From Owenia fusiformis (taxonomy: Eukaryota; Annelida; Polychaeta; Sabellida; Oweniidae): DNA of 64,000 nucleotides. Shown piece after piece: positions 40,301 through 47,700 of this stretch; position 1 is the first letter of the stretch; every line of letters begins with the position of its first letter. The stretch is taken from assembly GCA_903813345.2 (NCBI GenBank), contig CAIIXF020000004.1, forward strand, positions 31,495,985 through 31,559,984. The letters run 5' to 3'. The notes under the pieces are model-generated. The model saw only the letters and a list, made by a program, of their open reading frames with translations. It did no database searches and was not told where the DNA came from. A program made the translations under genes and the position numbers.

Positions 40301-43025
40301 TCGAATCAGCTTCGGAAAATTCGAAAAAAATCCCAAAGGATTGGTAGCAAAAAGAAAATACTGTGTTGGAGGGGTCTACAAAAAAAAATTATGAAATAAA
40401 ATCGGTACAGTTGAAAAGATGACTATTGCATTGTAGCTGTCTATTTTATCATATTTTGGGAAATAATGGTTTCAGAGAAAAAATATTGAATTTAGTTCTA
40501 TATATCGATACCTATCCTTTATATTTGATCGGATCGAATATAGTTTCGAAGCGTCTTAACATATCTGTAGTGTAAGACAGTCAATTATATATGGGATAGT
40601 AGGTATCTTTTGTTGTAACTGTCTTTGTTTATGTTCGGTTTAACTTACTCCGTGGAGTAAAAACCGAAGATGTTGCGAATATTGATGCAATAAATACAAG
40701 ATACATACTAGACAATTGATTTTCGTATATGAATCCACTAACAACACCATCGTGAACACTGTCTCGTGTTAAAGATTGAGCCTCAAACTCCTCTTATTAT
40801 AAAATCTGAAGCCAACGGTAAATAACTTTTTGATCGACCCTTGTAATGAAGGGGGTTGAATTCTATGCATTAATTTATATGTGTGAGAAAAAATGGGCAG
40901 ACAAAATAAAATGATAAAATATTGTTTAATGCTGATTTACAGTATGTCTATTGGGTGTCCATGCAATGCTCCTGATGTGAACAATGCCGTTAAAGCTGCG
41001 GTAGATGAAGGAATAGTTGGTGTAGTTTCTGCTGGAAACGATAATGTAGACGCTTGCAGCAACTCACCCGCTAAAGAACCATCAGCGTAAGTTTTTTTAT
41101 AATCTGTTTTATTTCCTTATATCATAGTTTTCAATTCTAGTTAATAATAATTGCGACCAATGGCTAAGATGTTAGCATTTTGATAAGGTGTTGTGTTTCA
41201 GAAATAGGAGGCCATCTTGAGGATTTAAGTAGAATAGTCTGAAAAAATTGTAACTAGTTTAAAAATCAAAATATTCTAATCAGCGTAAGAAAAGAGAAGA
41301 ACTTTTCTATGGAACATTTGGATCCACAACTGCGAGCGCAATTTCACACTTTTCTTTCTTGTATAATGTTACCATACAAAGTTATTCAGGATATGAATAT
41401 ATATATTATGTTCTAGATGCCATTCTAAGTATTAAGATTTTCAAATTGTATCAACGAATTTCTTATTTATAAAATCCTTAGAATTAAATCTGGCCATAGC
41501 ATTCTGGTCTCTTCCGTGTAGCCAAATATTGTATAGTTGTGATCTGTGGTGGTGTAAACATCGTCATATGCAATATATGCTGCCGTTTAACAAACTATGA
41601 CTTTGTGCATTTAGTTTAACTGTTGCTTCATCCACCGATTTGGACAGTAGGTCGCATTTCTCGAACTATGGAACTTGCGTCGACATCTACGCTCCAGTAA
41701 GTGTTGGTTTCAACAATTTATCCCATACTTATTTAAAATAAATTTAGTTCAAAATTCACATACCATAAGTGTTCTTAGATATAAAACCACTCGTTCTTTT
41801 CAATAATGCTTGTTTTCCAGGGCTCAAACATCTACAGTGCATCGTATACTAGTGATAGCGCTTACGAAACCAAAAGTGGTACATCAATGGCCGCTCCACA
41901 TGTAGTAAGTATTTGCCCTTTCAGCTCACATATAACATTTTACATTTTCATTCAAAAGAATGAAAAACGTAAAATAAAAAGCGTAATATTTATATTATGT
42001 ATATATTCTAAAGCATGGGATCATATTTACACTGTAACTGCATTACAAATGCAATAATTTAAGAATATATTACAAATCCACTGGTCTATAATTATGCATT
42101 TGAGTATTAATCTTTCATGATTATTTAATATTTTGTGATTTCATTATATCACTTCAAACACGGCATACAAAATGGAGAATATGAAATGAGATCCCGAGCA
42201 AAATTCGTTGAAGGTTTCTCACTGTAAAGGTTTTATGCTACCCGTTCTAGTTTCGCTTTCACTATTGCATGTGGAATTGGCGCATGCGGCTATCAATAAA
42301 GTTGAGTTAACTTCCGCCCAAAAGTATCTCGTTCTGTATTTCTTAACTCCCTGTATTTATCAGTGAAATACATGACACTCACAATATGTATATGTTTACA
42401 GGCAGGTGTCGTTGCAAAGTATCTTAGCACAGTTAGTTATAATCCATCCCCTGCTCAAGTCAGGATCTGGCTTATTAACAAGTAAGTCCCTTTCAAAAAT
42501 AAATTCATTCGGTAAATCCAGTAAATAAAGCATACTGTCCGCATACATACAGTTTGAATATAATTAAATAAGAATTGTTTTTCAAAATAAATAGAGTGTT
42601 CCCTCCGAAGCATCGAAGTAAAAATTGCCAGCACAGTATCCAATACACATGAGTGAAATAATTCCCGTTGACACCAACGTGAAATTGCAAATCTCCCGTT
42701 CTGAACAAGAAACTGAAGCTGATCGGGTATCAGAAGTAGAGTAATTATAGCGCTTGTTTTGTATGCGCGCTATATACATTTCTGTATTGATTCATGGACT
42801 TTGCGTTCACGGTTACATAAAGCGTCCATTTACTTGATGTTTTAGTACTAAACAATTTTTTGAAAATGGATTCTAACAGAAAATTAGGCTTGTTTTTCGG
42901 AACTTTTTGTTGGTACTATTTCCTTGCATGTTGTATTCCATCATTTACGTTGTAGCTCCCTTAAAAATCAGATCACCAACAATCCATATGGACCAAATGA
43001 CCTCCTACAAGCTGTCAAATGTTAA
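16263..43025 (+). CDS. Secreted proteinase K-like subtilase (S8), 14 exons, complete
   Basis: Coding sequence joined from 14 exons (1398 nt, 465 residues plus stop). All 13 introns are GT-AG and every phase joins without a break. Order: signal peptide (about 1-19, MKGYILAIVLTVIHVGVLA), I9 inhibitor propeptide (about 35-131, ending LNQILALPIVKSVQESV), furin-like site RVKR (148-151), a basic six-Cys segment (156-185), then the S8 domain from NSWGLDRLDG (191) to Cys465. Catalytic Asp221 (VYIVDSG), His254 (NGHGTHVAG), oxyanion Asn345 (SAGNDN) and Ser410 (SGTSMAAPH) are present. By family knowledge it is an endopeptidase made as a zymogen and secreted. No C-terminal extra domain. Substrate is unknown. 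Odd points are the Cys module and a C-P-C in the substrate-binding strand. Family assignment is firm. Confidence 0.95.
16511..16599 (+). CDS. Protease exon 2: start of I9 propeptide
   Basis: TTACAG acceptor, 89 nt, donor GTCAGT. Encodes SKLRRASDPAKK followed by VYRQYIINLGATVSH, the position where I9 propeptides carry their first beta strand (a 'YIV' type motif). Leaves phase 1. Confidence 0.85.
17070..17241 (+). CDS. Protease exon 3: middle of I9 propeptide
   Basis: Acceptor TCTTCATAG, 172 nt, donor GTAAAT. The phases (1 in, 2 out) fit exons 2 and 4 exactly, completing Val52 and Ser109. Encodes a loop with DNDDNAGVDTS, then GRGGCWIKRRGKF and GFKAYIVSCITE, matching the I9 strand before the 'dLnqi.alp.V' helix. 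Contains two cysteines. Found by phase and family fit, not by ORF length. Confidence 0.82.
17344..17395 (+). repeat. GTAAC/GTAGC pentamer microsatellite
   Basis: About ten units of GTAAC or GTAGC in protease intron 3. Confidence 0.8.
18105..18357 (+). CDS. Protease exon 4: propeptide end, furin site, six-Cys module
   Basis: Acceptor CTTAACAG, 253 nt, donor GTAAGG, phase 0 out. Residues 110-131 finish the I9 domain; 148-151 are RVKR, a furin-type site; 156-185 hold six cysteines with spacing C-x7-C-x-C-x13-CC-x3-C among many Arg and Lys; 191-193 (NSW) begin the mature subtilase strand. The whole Cys module lies inside this one exon. Confidence 0.88.
19619..19953. mobile_element. Foldback MITE in protease intron 4
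   Basis: ATGATTTGTATCCTCCAA at the left and its complement at the right. About 335 bp, no coding. Confidence 0.6.
20270..21460. repeat. Seven-copy 162-bp tandem array within a GGTACGATATTG-bounded element
   Basis: ACTTGTCTACAGGTTTCCAG recurs about every 162 bp from 20342 to 21314. The array is framed by GGTACGATATTG (20285 and about 21446) and starts with a GGGC run. Looks like one dispersed repeat with an expanded middle. In protease intron 4. Confidence 0.8.
21540..21625 (+). CDS. Protease exon 5: N-terminal S8 strand and catalytic Asp
   Basis: Acceptor ACACAG, 86 nt, donor GTAAGT. Encodes GLDRLDGNLNNQLLAKG and then DVDVYIVD, the catalytic Asp221 motif. WGLDRLD spans the exon 4/5 junction, matching the usual 'WGL.R' start of mature proteinase K relatives. 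Confidence 0.93.
21693..21907. mobile_element. Short hAT-like MITE with G-rich left arm
   Basis: Ends CACTGGCGGATCCGG and, inverted, CAGGGGCGGATCTGG; ATACT on both sides. A run of about 20 G lies near the left end. In protease intron 5. Confidence 0.5.
22366..22440 (+). repeat. Dispersed 75-bp repeat, copy 1
   Basis: GCGCTTGTTTTGTATGCGCG followed by TGTATTGATTCATGGACTTT. Same sequence at 42745-42816. In protease intron 5. Confidence 0.7.
22701..22746 (+). CDS. Protease exon 6
   Basis: Acceptor TTTTTCAG, 46 nt, donor GTAAGT. Encodes GVRYTHEEFCGRVET, the 'G(V/I)...H.EF.GR' segment after the catalytic Asp. Too short for ORF detection; identified from splice sites, phase and motif. Confidence 0.92.
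23040..23106 (+). CDS. Protease exon 7: catalytic His
   Basis: Acceptor ATTTTAG, 67 nt, donor GTATGT. Encodes GKNFVNIGSSADDDNGHGTH then VA: the NGHGTHVAG active-site motif with His254 (Gly260 completed by the next exon). Confidence 0.94.
23195..24870 (+). repeat. 43-bp satellite TTATGTCATCGCACTTTTGA in protease intron 7
   Basis: Units of about 43 bp at 23200-23445, 23505-23710 and 24395-24860. Blocks 23250-23475 and 23510-23765 are near-identical segmental copies. They are separated by a palindromic segment rich in GATATC (23740-24370) with GTGATATCA-like words. Confidence 0.8.
24980..25770. repeat. Dispersed repeat with CCGT microsatellite
   Basis: Starts TTATCCCAACGAACGAAG with the palindrome AACGAACGAAGTTCGTT, then (CCGT)n/(CAGT)n at 25030-25105. 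Diverged sub-repeats follow (AAAATTCAAAATGGC at 25475 and 25611), and it ends GTTCGTTGGGATTTGCTACT. Non-autonomous mobile repeat by appearance. Confidence 0.6.
25990..26080 (+). CDS. Protease exon 8
   Basis: Acceptor GTTTAG, 91 nt, donor GTAAGT. Encodes TAAGQKTGVARNANIIPVKV and MNAQGSGTSA, the 'GVA..a.i.pVKVl...GsGt.S' substrate-binding strand of proteinase K-like enzymes. Confidence 0.94.
26352..26638 (+). mobile_element. 287-bp MITE with 5-bp TTAAT duplication
   Basis: Ends CACACTAC and GTAGTGTG, flanked by TTAAT on both sides. Contains the matched blocks GAAGTTGCAAATGGAGG and CCGCTCCATTTGCAA as an inner inverted pair. In protease intron 8. Confidence 0.7.
27600..27668 (+). CDS. Protease exon 9
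   Basis: Acceptor TTTTTACAG, 69 nt, donor GTAATT. Encodes GIVSGLGWIVQQYRSRGRKA and VIN, the helix before the 'vinMSlGg' strand. Followed by the very long intron 9. Confidence 0.92.
27928..28388. mobile_element. PIF/Harbinger-like MITE, 461 bp, GC-rich
   Basis: Ends CACCCCAGTCACATTT and its complement, flanked by TTA on both sides (3-bp duplication). The inside is GC-rich with repeated ACGCTCGCCGTAG/ACGCTCGCCGCAG blocks, which explains the overlapping open frames on both strands. In protease intron 9. Confidence 0.78.
28389..30456. other. Part of protease intron 9 without recognised content
   Basis: AT-rich; small open frames (for example 29833-30021) show no motif. Confidence 0.4.
30457..31240 (+). 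repeat. 24-bp satellite with an open frame (GTTIPLIS repeats)
   Basis: Unit TACTACAATTCCCCTCATCT plus four bases, nearly perfect at 30457-30640, then decaying to TATCATGGGTATTACAATTCC forms up to about 31240 and in traces to 31330 and 32700-33000. Because 24 is a multiple of 3, both strands stay open. In protease intron 9; not thought to be translated. Confidence 0.9.
31427..32300 (-). pseudogene. Possible decayed coding sequence of unknown mobile element
   Basis: Minus-strand stretches that read like protein but are broken by stops and frame changes: CLKCRNTTALVSKFDKTERQ near 32200, KWFTDNKYFEIIVNIGIPKP near 31910, and NGNQLFLGQVYTMVQHFVPL near 31590. No family recognised. It lies antisense in protease intron 9, so it is not part of that gene. 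Confidence 0.3.
33110..33969. mobile_element. Second TTAA-flanked foldback element
   Basis: Arms start GGCGACGCTATATTA and end with the complement; TTAA on both sides (33106-33109, 33970-33973). Arms match over about 185 bp once a nested element in the right arm (33591-33827) is removed. Confidence 0.82.
33591..33827. mobile_element. TA-flanked Tc1/mariner-like MITE nested in the foldback
   Basis: Ends CAGTTCGGGACATAAATAAA and, inverted, CAGTTGGGGACAAAAATAAA; TA on both sides. The left arm of the host foldback keeps the uninterrupted site (CACATAAACGC), which proves insertion at TA. 237 bp. Confidence 0.88.
34730..35171 (-). pseudogene. LINE reverse-transcriptase C-terminal fragment, part 2
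   Basis: Encodes a Lys-rich region with VWNTLFNCTKDNKLKIIQWK, then CKYCDNEIDDDMHYLMYFVK and a following C, W. This C-x2-C...H...C pattern after a 'W+ii...i.p' stretch is typical of the zinc-knuckle end of non-LTR retrotransposon ORF2. Continues part 1 across a MITE. In protease intron 9, antisense. Confidence 0.7.
35181..35603. mobile_element. MITE with 9-bp duplication inserted in the LINE fragment
   Basis: GCCAAGACT occurs on both sides (35172-35180, 35604-35612). Ends CGAACTCCTATGCAGTG and, inverted, CGAACTCCCGTGCAGTG; an inner inverted pair CACTGCGGCGGGCAG follows. A 9-bp duplication suggests a Mutator-like (MULE) origin. Removing it joins the two LINE frames. Confidence 0.85.
35613..35890 (-). 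pseudogene. LINE fragment, part 1
   Basis: Reads PLFFKHWIENDVIYINDIVK near 35870 and later LRFVNRELCKSDSKYIRSEL near 35650, with one in-frame stop near 35757. Typical of the region just before the zinc knuckle of LINE ORF2. Truncated upstream. Confidence 0.65.
36285..36560. repeat. TACCGTAAAA-type simple repeats
   Basis: Many irregular copies of TACCGTAAAA and CTACCGTAA within 280 bp, in protease intron 9. Confidence 0.6.
37335..38089. mobile_element. TTAA-flanked foldback MITE, copy 2
   Basis: Same family as 5807-6563: ends GGTGCCATGGAAGTTAACAG and complement, TTAA on both sides, 755 bp. Lies in protease intron 9. Confidence 0.85.
38094..40942. other. End of protease intron 9
   Basis: AT-rich. 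A 40-bp direct repeat (ATACCTATCCTCGAAAAAAA) occurs at 39670 and 39868. Nothing else supported. Confidence 0.4.
40943..41086 (+). CDS. Protease exon 10: oxyanion Asn
   Basis: Acceptor GATTTACAG, 144 nt, donor GTAAGT. Encodes MSIGCPCNAPDVNNAVKAAV, then SAGNDNVDAC and SPAKEPSA. Asn345 is the oxyanion-hole residue. The usual glycines after MS(L/I)G are replaced by Cys318-Pro-Cys320. Confidence 0.94.
41615..41696 (+). CDS. Protease exon 11
   Basis: Acceptor GCATTTAG, 82 nt, donor GTAAGT. Encodes LTVASSTDLDSRSHFSNYGT then CVDIYAP, the conserved 'tVgas...d.rs.FSNyG..vdi.aPG' segment. Confidence 0.94.
41821..41904 (+). CDS. Protease exon 12: catalytic Ser
   Basis: Acceptor TTTTCCAG, 84 nt, donor GTAAGT. 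Encodes GSNIYSASYTSDSAYETK and then SGTSMAAPHV with the catalytic Ser410. Both flanking introns are phase 0. Confidence 0.95.
42402..42481 (+). CDS. Protease exon 13
   Basis: Acceptor GTTTACAG, 80 nt, donor GTAAGT. Encodes AGVVAKYLSTVSYNPSPAQV and RIWLIN, the helices after the catalytic Ser. Confidence 0.93.
42745..42816 (+). repeat. Dispersed 75-bp repeat, copy 2
   Basis: Same as 22366-22440, in protease intron 13. Confidence 0.7.
42956..43025 (+). CDS. Protease exon 14: C-terminus and stop
   Basis: Acceptor CGTTGTAG, 70 nt including TAA. Encodes SLKNQITNNPYGPNDLLQAV and KC, matching the 'G.pN.Ll' C-terminus of proteinase K relatives. Confidence 0.92.
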
Positions 43026-43133
43026 TGGTCTCTGGGTGGTCATCAAACTGCAACTAGAACGAGTGAATCGATAACAAAATCGTACACATATTTGATAAAC
43101 ATTGCAATGTATACTCGATATACGAGGACTACC

Positions 43134-43139
43134 AATAAA
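43134..43139 (+). terminator. Poly(A) signal AATAAA of protease gene
   Basis: Canonical AATAAA 109 nt after the protease stop codon; likely gives a 3' UTR of about 130 nt. Confidence 0.6.
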
Positions 43140-43254
43140 CACTATAAGCTATTAAGCTGTAGAGGTAAATCAAAGCAATATATGTTAATAATAAATATAA
43201 GTAGACGAAGGATATTCTGAACCCAAAAATCTAAGAAATCAGACGGTCGGCAAA

Positions 43255-43560
43255 ACAACAGTGATTATGACATCTTTATCACATGTATATACACAACATT
43301 TCTCCCATTTGACATCTTTATCAAACGTATATACACAACATTTCTCCCATTTGACATATTTATCACTTGTCACAACGTTTCTCCAATTGGACATCTTAAT
43401 CACATGATACACAACATTTCTCCAATTTAACATCTTTATCACATGATACACAGCATTTCTCCCATTTGACATCTTTACCACATGAAAATACACAACATTT
43501 CTCCCATTTTACATCTTTATCACATGCATATATATATACCATTTTTTCCCATTTGTTCAT
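43255..43560. repeat. About 42-bp tandem repeats between protease and VWA-A
   Basis: CATTTCTCCCATTTGACATC recurs seven times with ACATGTATATACACAA-like spacers. Lies just beyond the protease poly(A) signal in the convergent gap. Confidence 0.8.
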
Positions 43561-44446
43561 CATTCTATATTCTCCCATTCTCCTTCATAATACCACAATT
43601 GACCTTTAAACAACAAACCACAATTTATTTGGTCCATTGGGAACCTTTGTATGCGTTTCCCTTTTGATAAGCCCTATAAAACATCCAAAAACATAAACCT
43701 AATCATTTTCATTGTAGAACTTTTATATTTCATCAATCCCCATTTATATATAGAGATTGTCCTATTTGAAGTTCAGGATATTGGGATTATCCCGAGGCCA
43801 ATATAATATATCTGTCCGAGGTTGAGAATTGCAGCCATTTTTGCAATTTCTTGACTGTGACTGAATTGGATTTTGTGGTTATTGAACTGTGGTATTATGA
43901 CATCACAGTGCTAAATGCCATTATTTGTACTTGATGAACATCATGCTGAATGAGTTCATCAATTTCCCTAACATTTTGATCATTTAAAAGAAAGAAATAT
44001 TAATTAACAAAATAACACTTTGGAGTTTTTCATAGTAAGAAAAATTTGTAACCGCCCCACCCACTCCTACCCCAGTGTTGCTATAGCAACCATTTTAAGA
44101 CTTAATATTTATGTATGATGCTGAAACTTTAGGATATTAATTTCAGCTGAATTGAAGAATACTGAAAAAAGATATAGTGTATAGATATAGTATATAGTGC
44201 ATTACTTCTGGGACAACCCTTGTATTGTAGATAGCAAGGAATATATTGGAAGGTCAACTGTACATGTTGATAGAAATTTTGCCACTCCCTATACTCAATA
44301 TTTCTGATTCTTCCTTTAATAAAGTAACCAAACCAATCAACCTGACAATGGATTTGTTCCATAATTTACACACAAGACGTACACAATACACATGGCATTT
44401 GATGAATGTGACAATTTCATTTCGTTTGGATTCCAAGCTAAATCTC

Positions 44447-44620
44447 AAAAGCATGTTTTTATATTGTGTGCTTCACTTTCGCTTTCAATACTCCATGTGT
44501 GATTTGGCACATGCGCATTAACAAATCGAGTCACGCGTACGCTAAATTGGTAAGTTCTTTATTTCTATGACTCCCTGTCTTACACTAAAATACTTGACAG
44601 TATGTATTTCAGTATGTCAT
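44447..44620 (+). repeat. Diverged copy of protease intron 12 sequence
   Basis: Resembles 42228-42400, the end of protease intron 12: TTTCGCTTTCA...CATGTG.GATTTGGC.CATGCG, then ACTCCCTGT and a final TATGTATTTCAG. No exon 13-like sequence follows. Either a dispersed repeat or the remnant of a local duplication. It overlaps the 3' UTR/poly(A) signal of VWA-A. Confidence 0.5.
44558..44563 (-). terminator. Poly(A) signal AATAAA of VWA-A
   Basis: AATAAA on the minus strand, 86 nt after the VWA-A stop codon. Confidence 0.5.
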
Positions 44621-44648
44621 TTAAATAGTTATTTTTTAGCCAAGATAA

Positions 44649-44791
44649 CTATGTCTGCTTCGATTTCGGTAGTAATTCGAGCGTTCTGTGTACTACGTCA
44701 TCAATACGGCCATCGTTGTATTCCTCTAATGACATAGTAATTATATGTGCACCATCCGGGTCACTAGCGATCATATTCCAGTTCCTTATTG
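44649..44791 (-). CDS. VWA-A exon 7: last exon and stop
   Basis: Acceptor ATATTTCAG, 143 nt ending TAG. Encodes IRNWNMIASDPDGAHIITMS, LEEYNDGRIDDVVHRTLELL and PKSKQT, the 'L..ias.p...hv......l...v' end of a VWA domain. Confidence 0.92.
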
Positions 44792-47700
44792 CTGAAATAT
44801 AAAAAAAAATGAAATTATTTATTTAATTGAATGAATCAACTTCTTATTAATTAACTTTTTTCATCCTAAGAGCATTGGACATTTCATTCCTACTAAATTA
44901 GATTAAAGCATTTCTTTGTGTGGGTCGCAGGAACTTTTGATATTAGCTAGATCTGCGGTTATAAAGGATGGAAAAATTATTGATTTGAAAAACTATGAAA
45001 ATAAATTGAATCGGGGATACACATATTTTCAAAAACTTGTGGATCTAATTCGACCAATCCCTACACGTATATTAGACCGTGACAAAATGTGACAAGTAAA
45101 ATCGAAATAGACAAGTAACATTGAATTTTAAATTACTAAAGCAATATCACTTCGAGGCAAGGTCAAGTTTAAGTCATGTGAAGGTCATCTGTTTACTCAT
45201 TTATGCTTGAATTACATACATATAAATAAGTCAACGTTCGTTAATTCAGGGCACTTAAAAGGTTCCGGATGACATTGAGGCAAGGTCAAGTTTAAGTCAT
45301 GTGAAGGTCATCTGTTTACTTATTTATGCTTGAATTAAATACATATAAATAAGTCAACGTTCGTTAATTCAGGGCACTTAAAAGGTTCCGGATGACATTG
45401 AGGCAAGATCAAGTTTAAGTCATGTGAAGGTCATCTGTTTACTCATTTATGCTTGAATTGAATACACATTAATAAGTCAACGTTCGTAAATTTAGGGCAC
45501 TTAAAGGTCCCGGATGACATTGAGGCAAGGTCAAGTTTAAGTCATGTAAAGTTCATCTGTTAACTCATTTATGCTTGAATTAAATACATATAAATAAGTC
45601 AACGTTCGTTAATTCAGGGCACTTAAAAGGTTCCGGATGACATTGAGGCAAGATCAAGTTTAAGTCATGTGAAGGTCATCTGTTTACTTATTTATGCTTG
45701 AATTAAATACATACAAATACGTTCGTTAATTTAGGGCACTTAAAAGCTAAGGTCCCGGATGACATTGATCGATGTCACTAACCAGCGATCAATCAAACAA
45801 CTCATTCAGATATACCATTTTAAATGATCGAGTGTTTCATACAACACAGCTCTTTAAAATACGTATGGGATCCTAAAAGCTATTTAAATTTATTAATTTT
45901 ATCGTTTTTGAGATAAGGTTTAAAATATTTTAGGCAGTTTCGAGGTTTGCCTATTTCGTGAGTGGTTTCAACACCGAAATGTATCAATCCTGTTATTTGG
46001 TAAGAATGACAGTCTAACATGCCATTGCGTCTTATTGTCACAAATGTAACTGTATTGTCTAGGTTTCTATTAACTTACATGGTTGCCTAATTTCCTATGC
46101 AACAATTGGGTCAAGTCGAAAACAATGAAAACTCGGAAGGTGTTAAGGCAAACGACTTTATTAATCCCTTATGAATCCGACTTCAAATTATTGATGAGTC
46201 GGATGCAATTGTGAGCTAGGTTGGTAGAAGGCCTCAACTCACCTTCCGCTTGCGTAACCGAGAATCCATTCCTTACACCGACGATAAACACCTCTGACAC
46301 CATGTGTAGATTTTCAATCGAAGTCCTGAATTTTCTGTCCATCTGTGTGTGACCTTGGCGACTGTAGATACCATCATCGAACACTATAATGAAAAACGCC
46401 CATTTGTGTAATTGTCATTGAATAACTGTGAACTTGTTGTATTTTGCCAATTTTAGACTTAACGTTTATCTAACAAAATATCATATTCAATGTGGTGACT
46501 ATAGTCAAGAAGGTTTCTAGACAACCCATCCCAAGACAACTCATCCCTAAGACAACTCATCCAAAGACAACTCATCCCTAAGACAACTCATCTTAAGACA
46601 ACTCATCTCTAAGATACCTTCAAAGACAACTCATCCCTAAGACAACTCATATAAAATTGAGTGTATAATCTAATATCCCTTTGTAGTAGTAAAAATGAAA
46701 ATGGGATCTACATGTAAATAATATGGAGGACAAAATCATTTATCAATTATACAAGCAGAATGAGTTGCATTGGGATGAGATGTCTTGGGATAAGATGTCT
46801 CGGGATGAGATGTCTTGGGATAGGATGTCTTGGGATAGGATGTCTCGGGATGAGTTGTCTTGGGATGAGATGTCTTGGGATAGGATGTCTTGGGATAGGA
46901 TGTCTTGTGATGAGATGTCTTGGGATAAGATGTCTTGGGATAGGATGTCTCGGGATGAGTTGTCTTTGGATGAGTAGTCTTAGGGACGAGTTGTCTTGGG
47001 ATAGGATGTCTTGTGATGAGATGTCTTAGGATGAGATGTCTTGGAGATGAGTTGTCTAAGAGATGAGTTGTCCTGTTACTGTTAAGAATATAGTCATGAC
47101 ACACATTGCAAAACATAAATGATATAATCGGATACATTCTGTCAAAGTAATAGCCATTTGGTGAGGAACACTATAGGTTTCCCTGTCGCTCTACTTAGTC
47201 AATTACAAAGAGGCTTAATACGTGTATGTTTCACTCACCAATTACTATATTTCTGTTGTCTCTTCGTCCACCATATATTGAATCTTGGAAATAGTTCTCT
47301 CGGATAAAATCAAACGACTTATGAGGCTTGGCATTATCCTTTGGTGTCAGATCCATATTAAACAGACCGTTTACCAAATCATCAACATTAGTGAAATTAT
47401 TCAACCCAAAATGCATCGTTAAATTGCCAAAGAAACATAATGCTCCGATGATGGTTCCCTTTGGCTCTGTGTTTATCCTGAGCTCTCTGGCAAGCTTCAC
47501 CATAAAGTCTGTTGCAGTGCCGTTCGCTATTTCACCATATTTTATTTTGCCATTTTTGCCTGTACTTTTGCTGATGTTTATGTCAAATACAATATCGTGG
47601 CCATATGCTAAATGTTTTAAAAATGTAAAATCTTAAACATGTTTATGTAACTAGATTTCAAACTATGTTTAGCCATTTTACAAAACCACCAGTGTAATTA

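Noticed and set aside
46723-47137. Up to 133-codon open frames rich in DEMSW or KTSYP
   Set aside because: Products of a 15-bp satellite in VWA-A intron 5; open in several frames at once.
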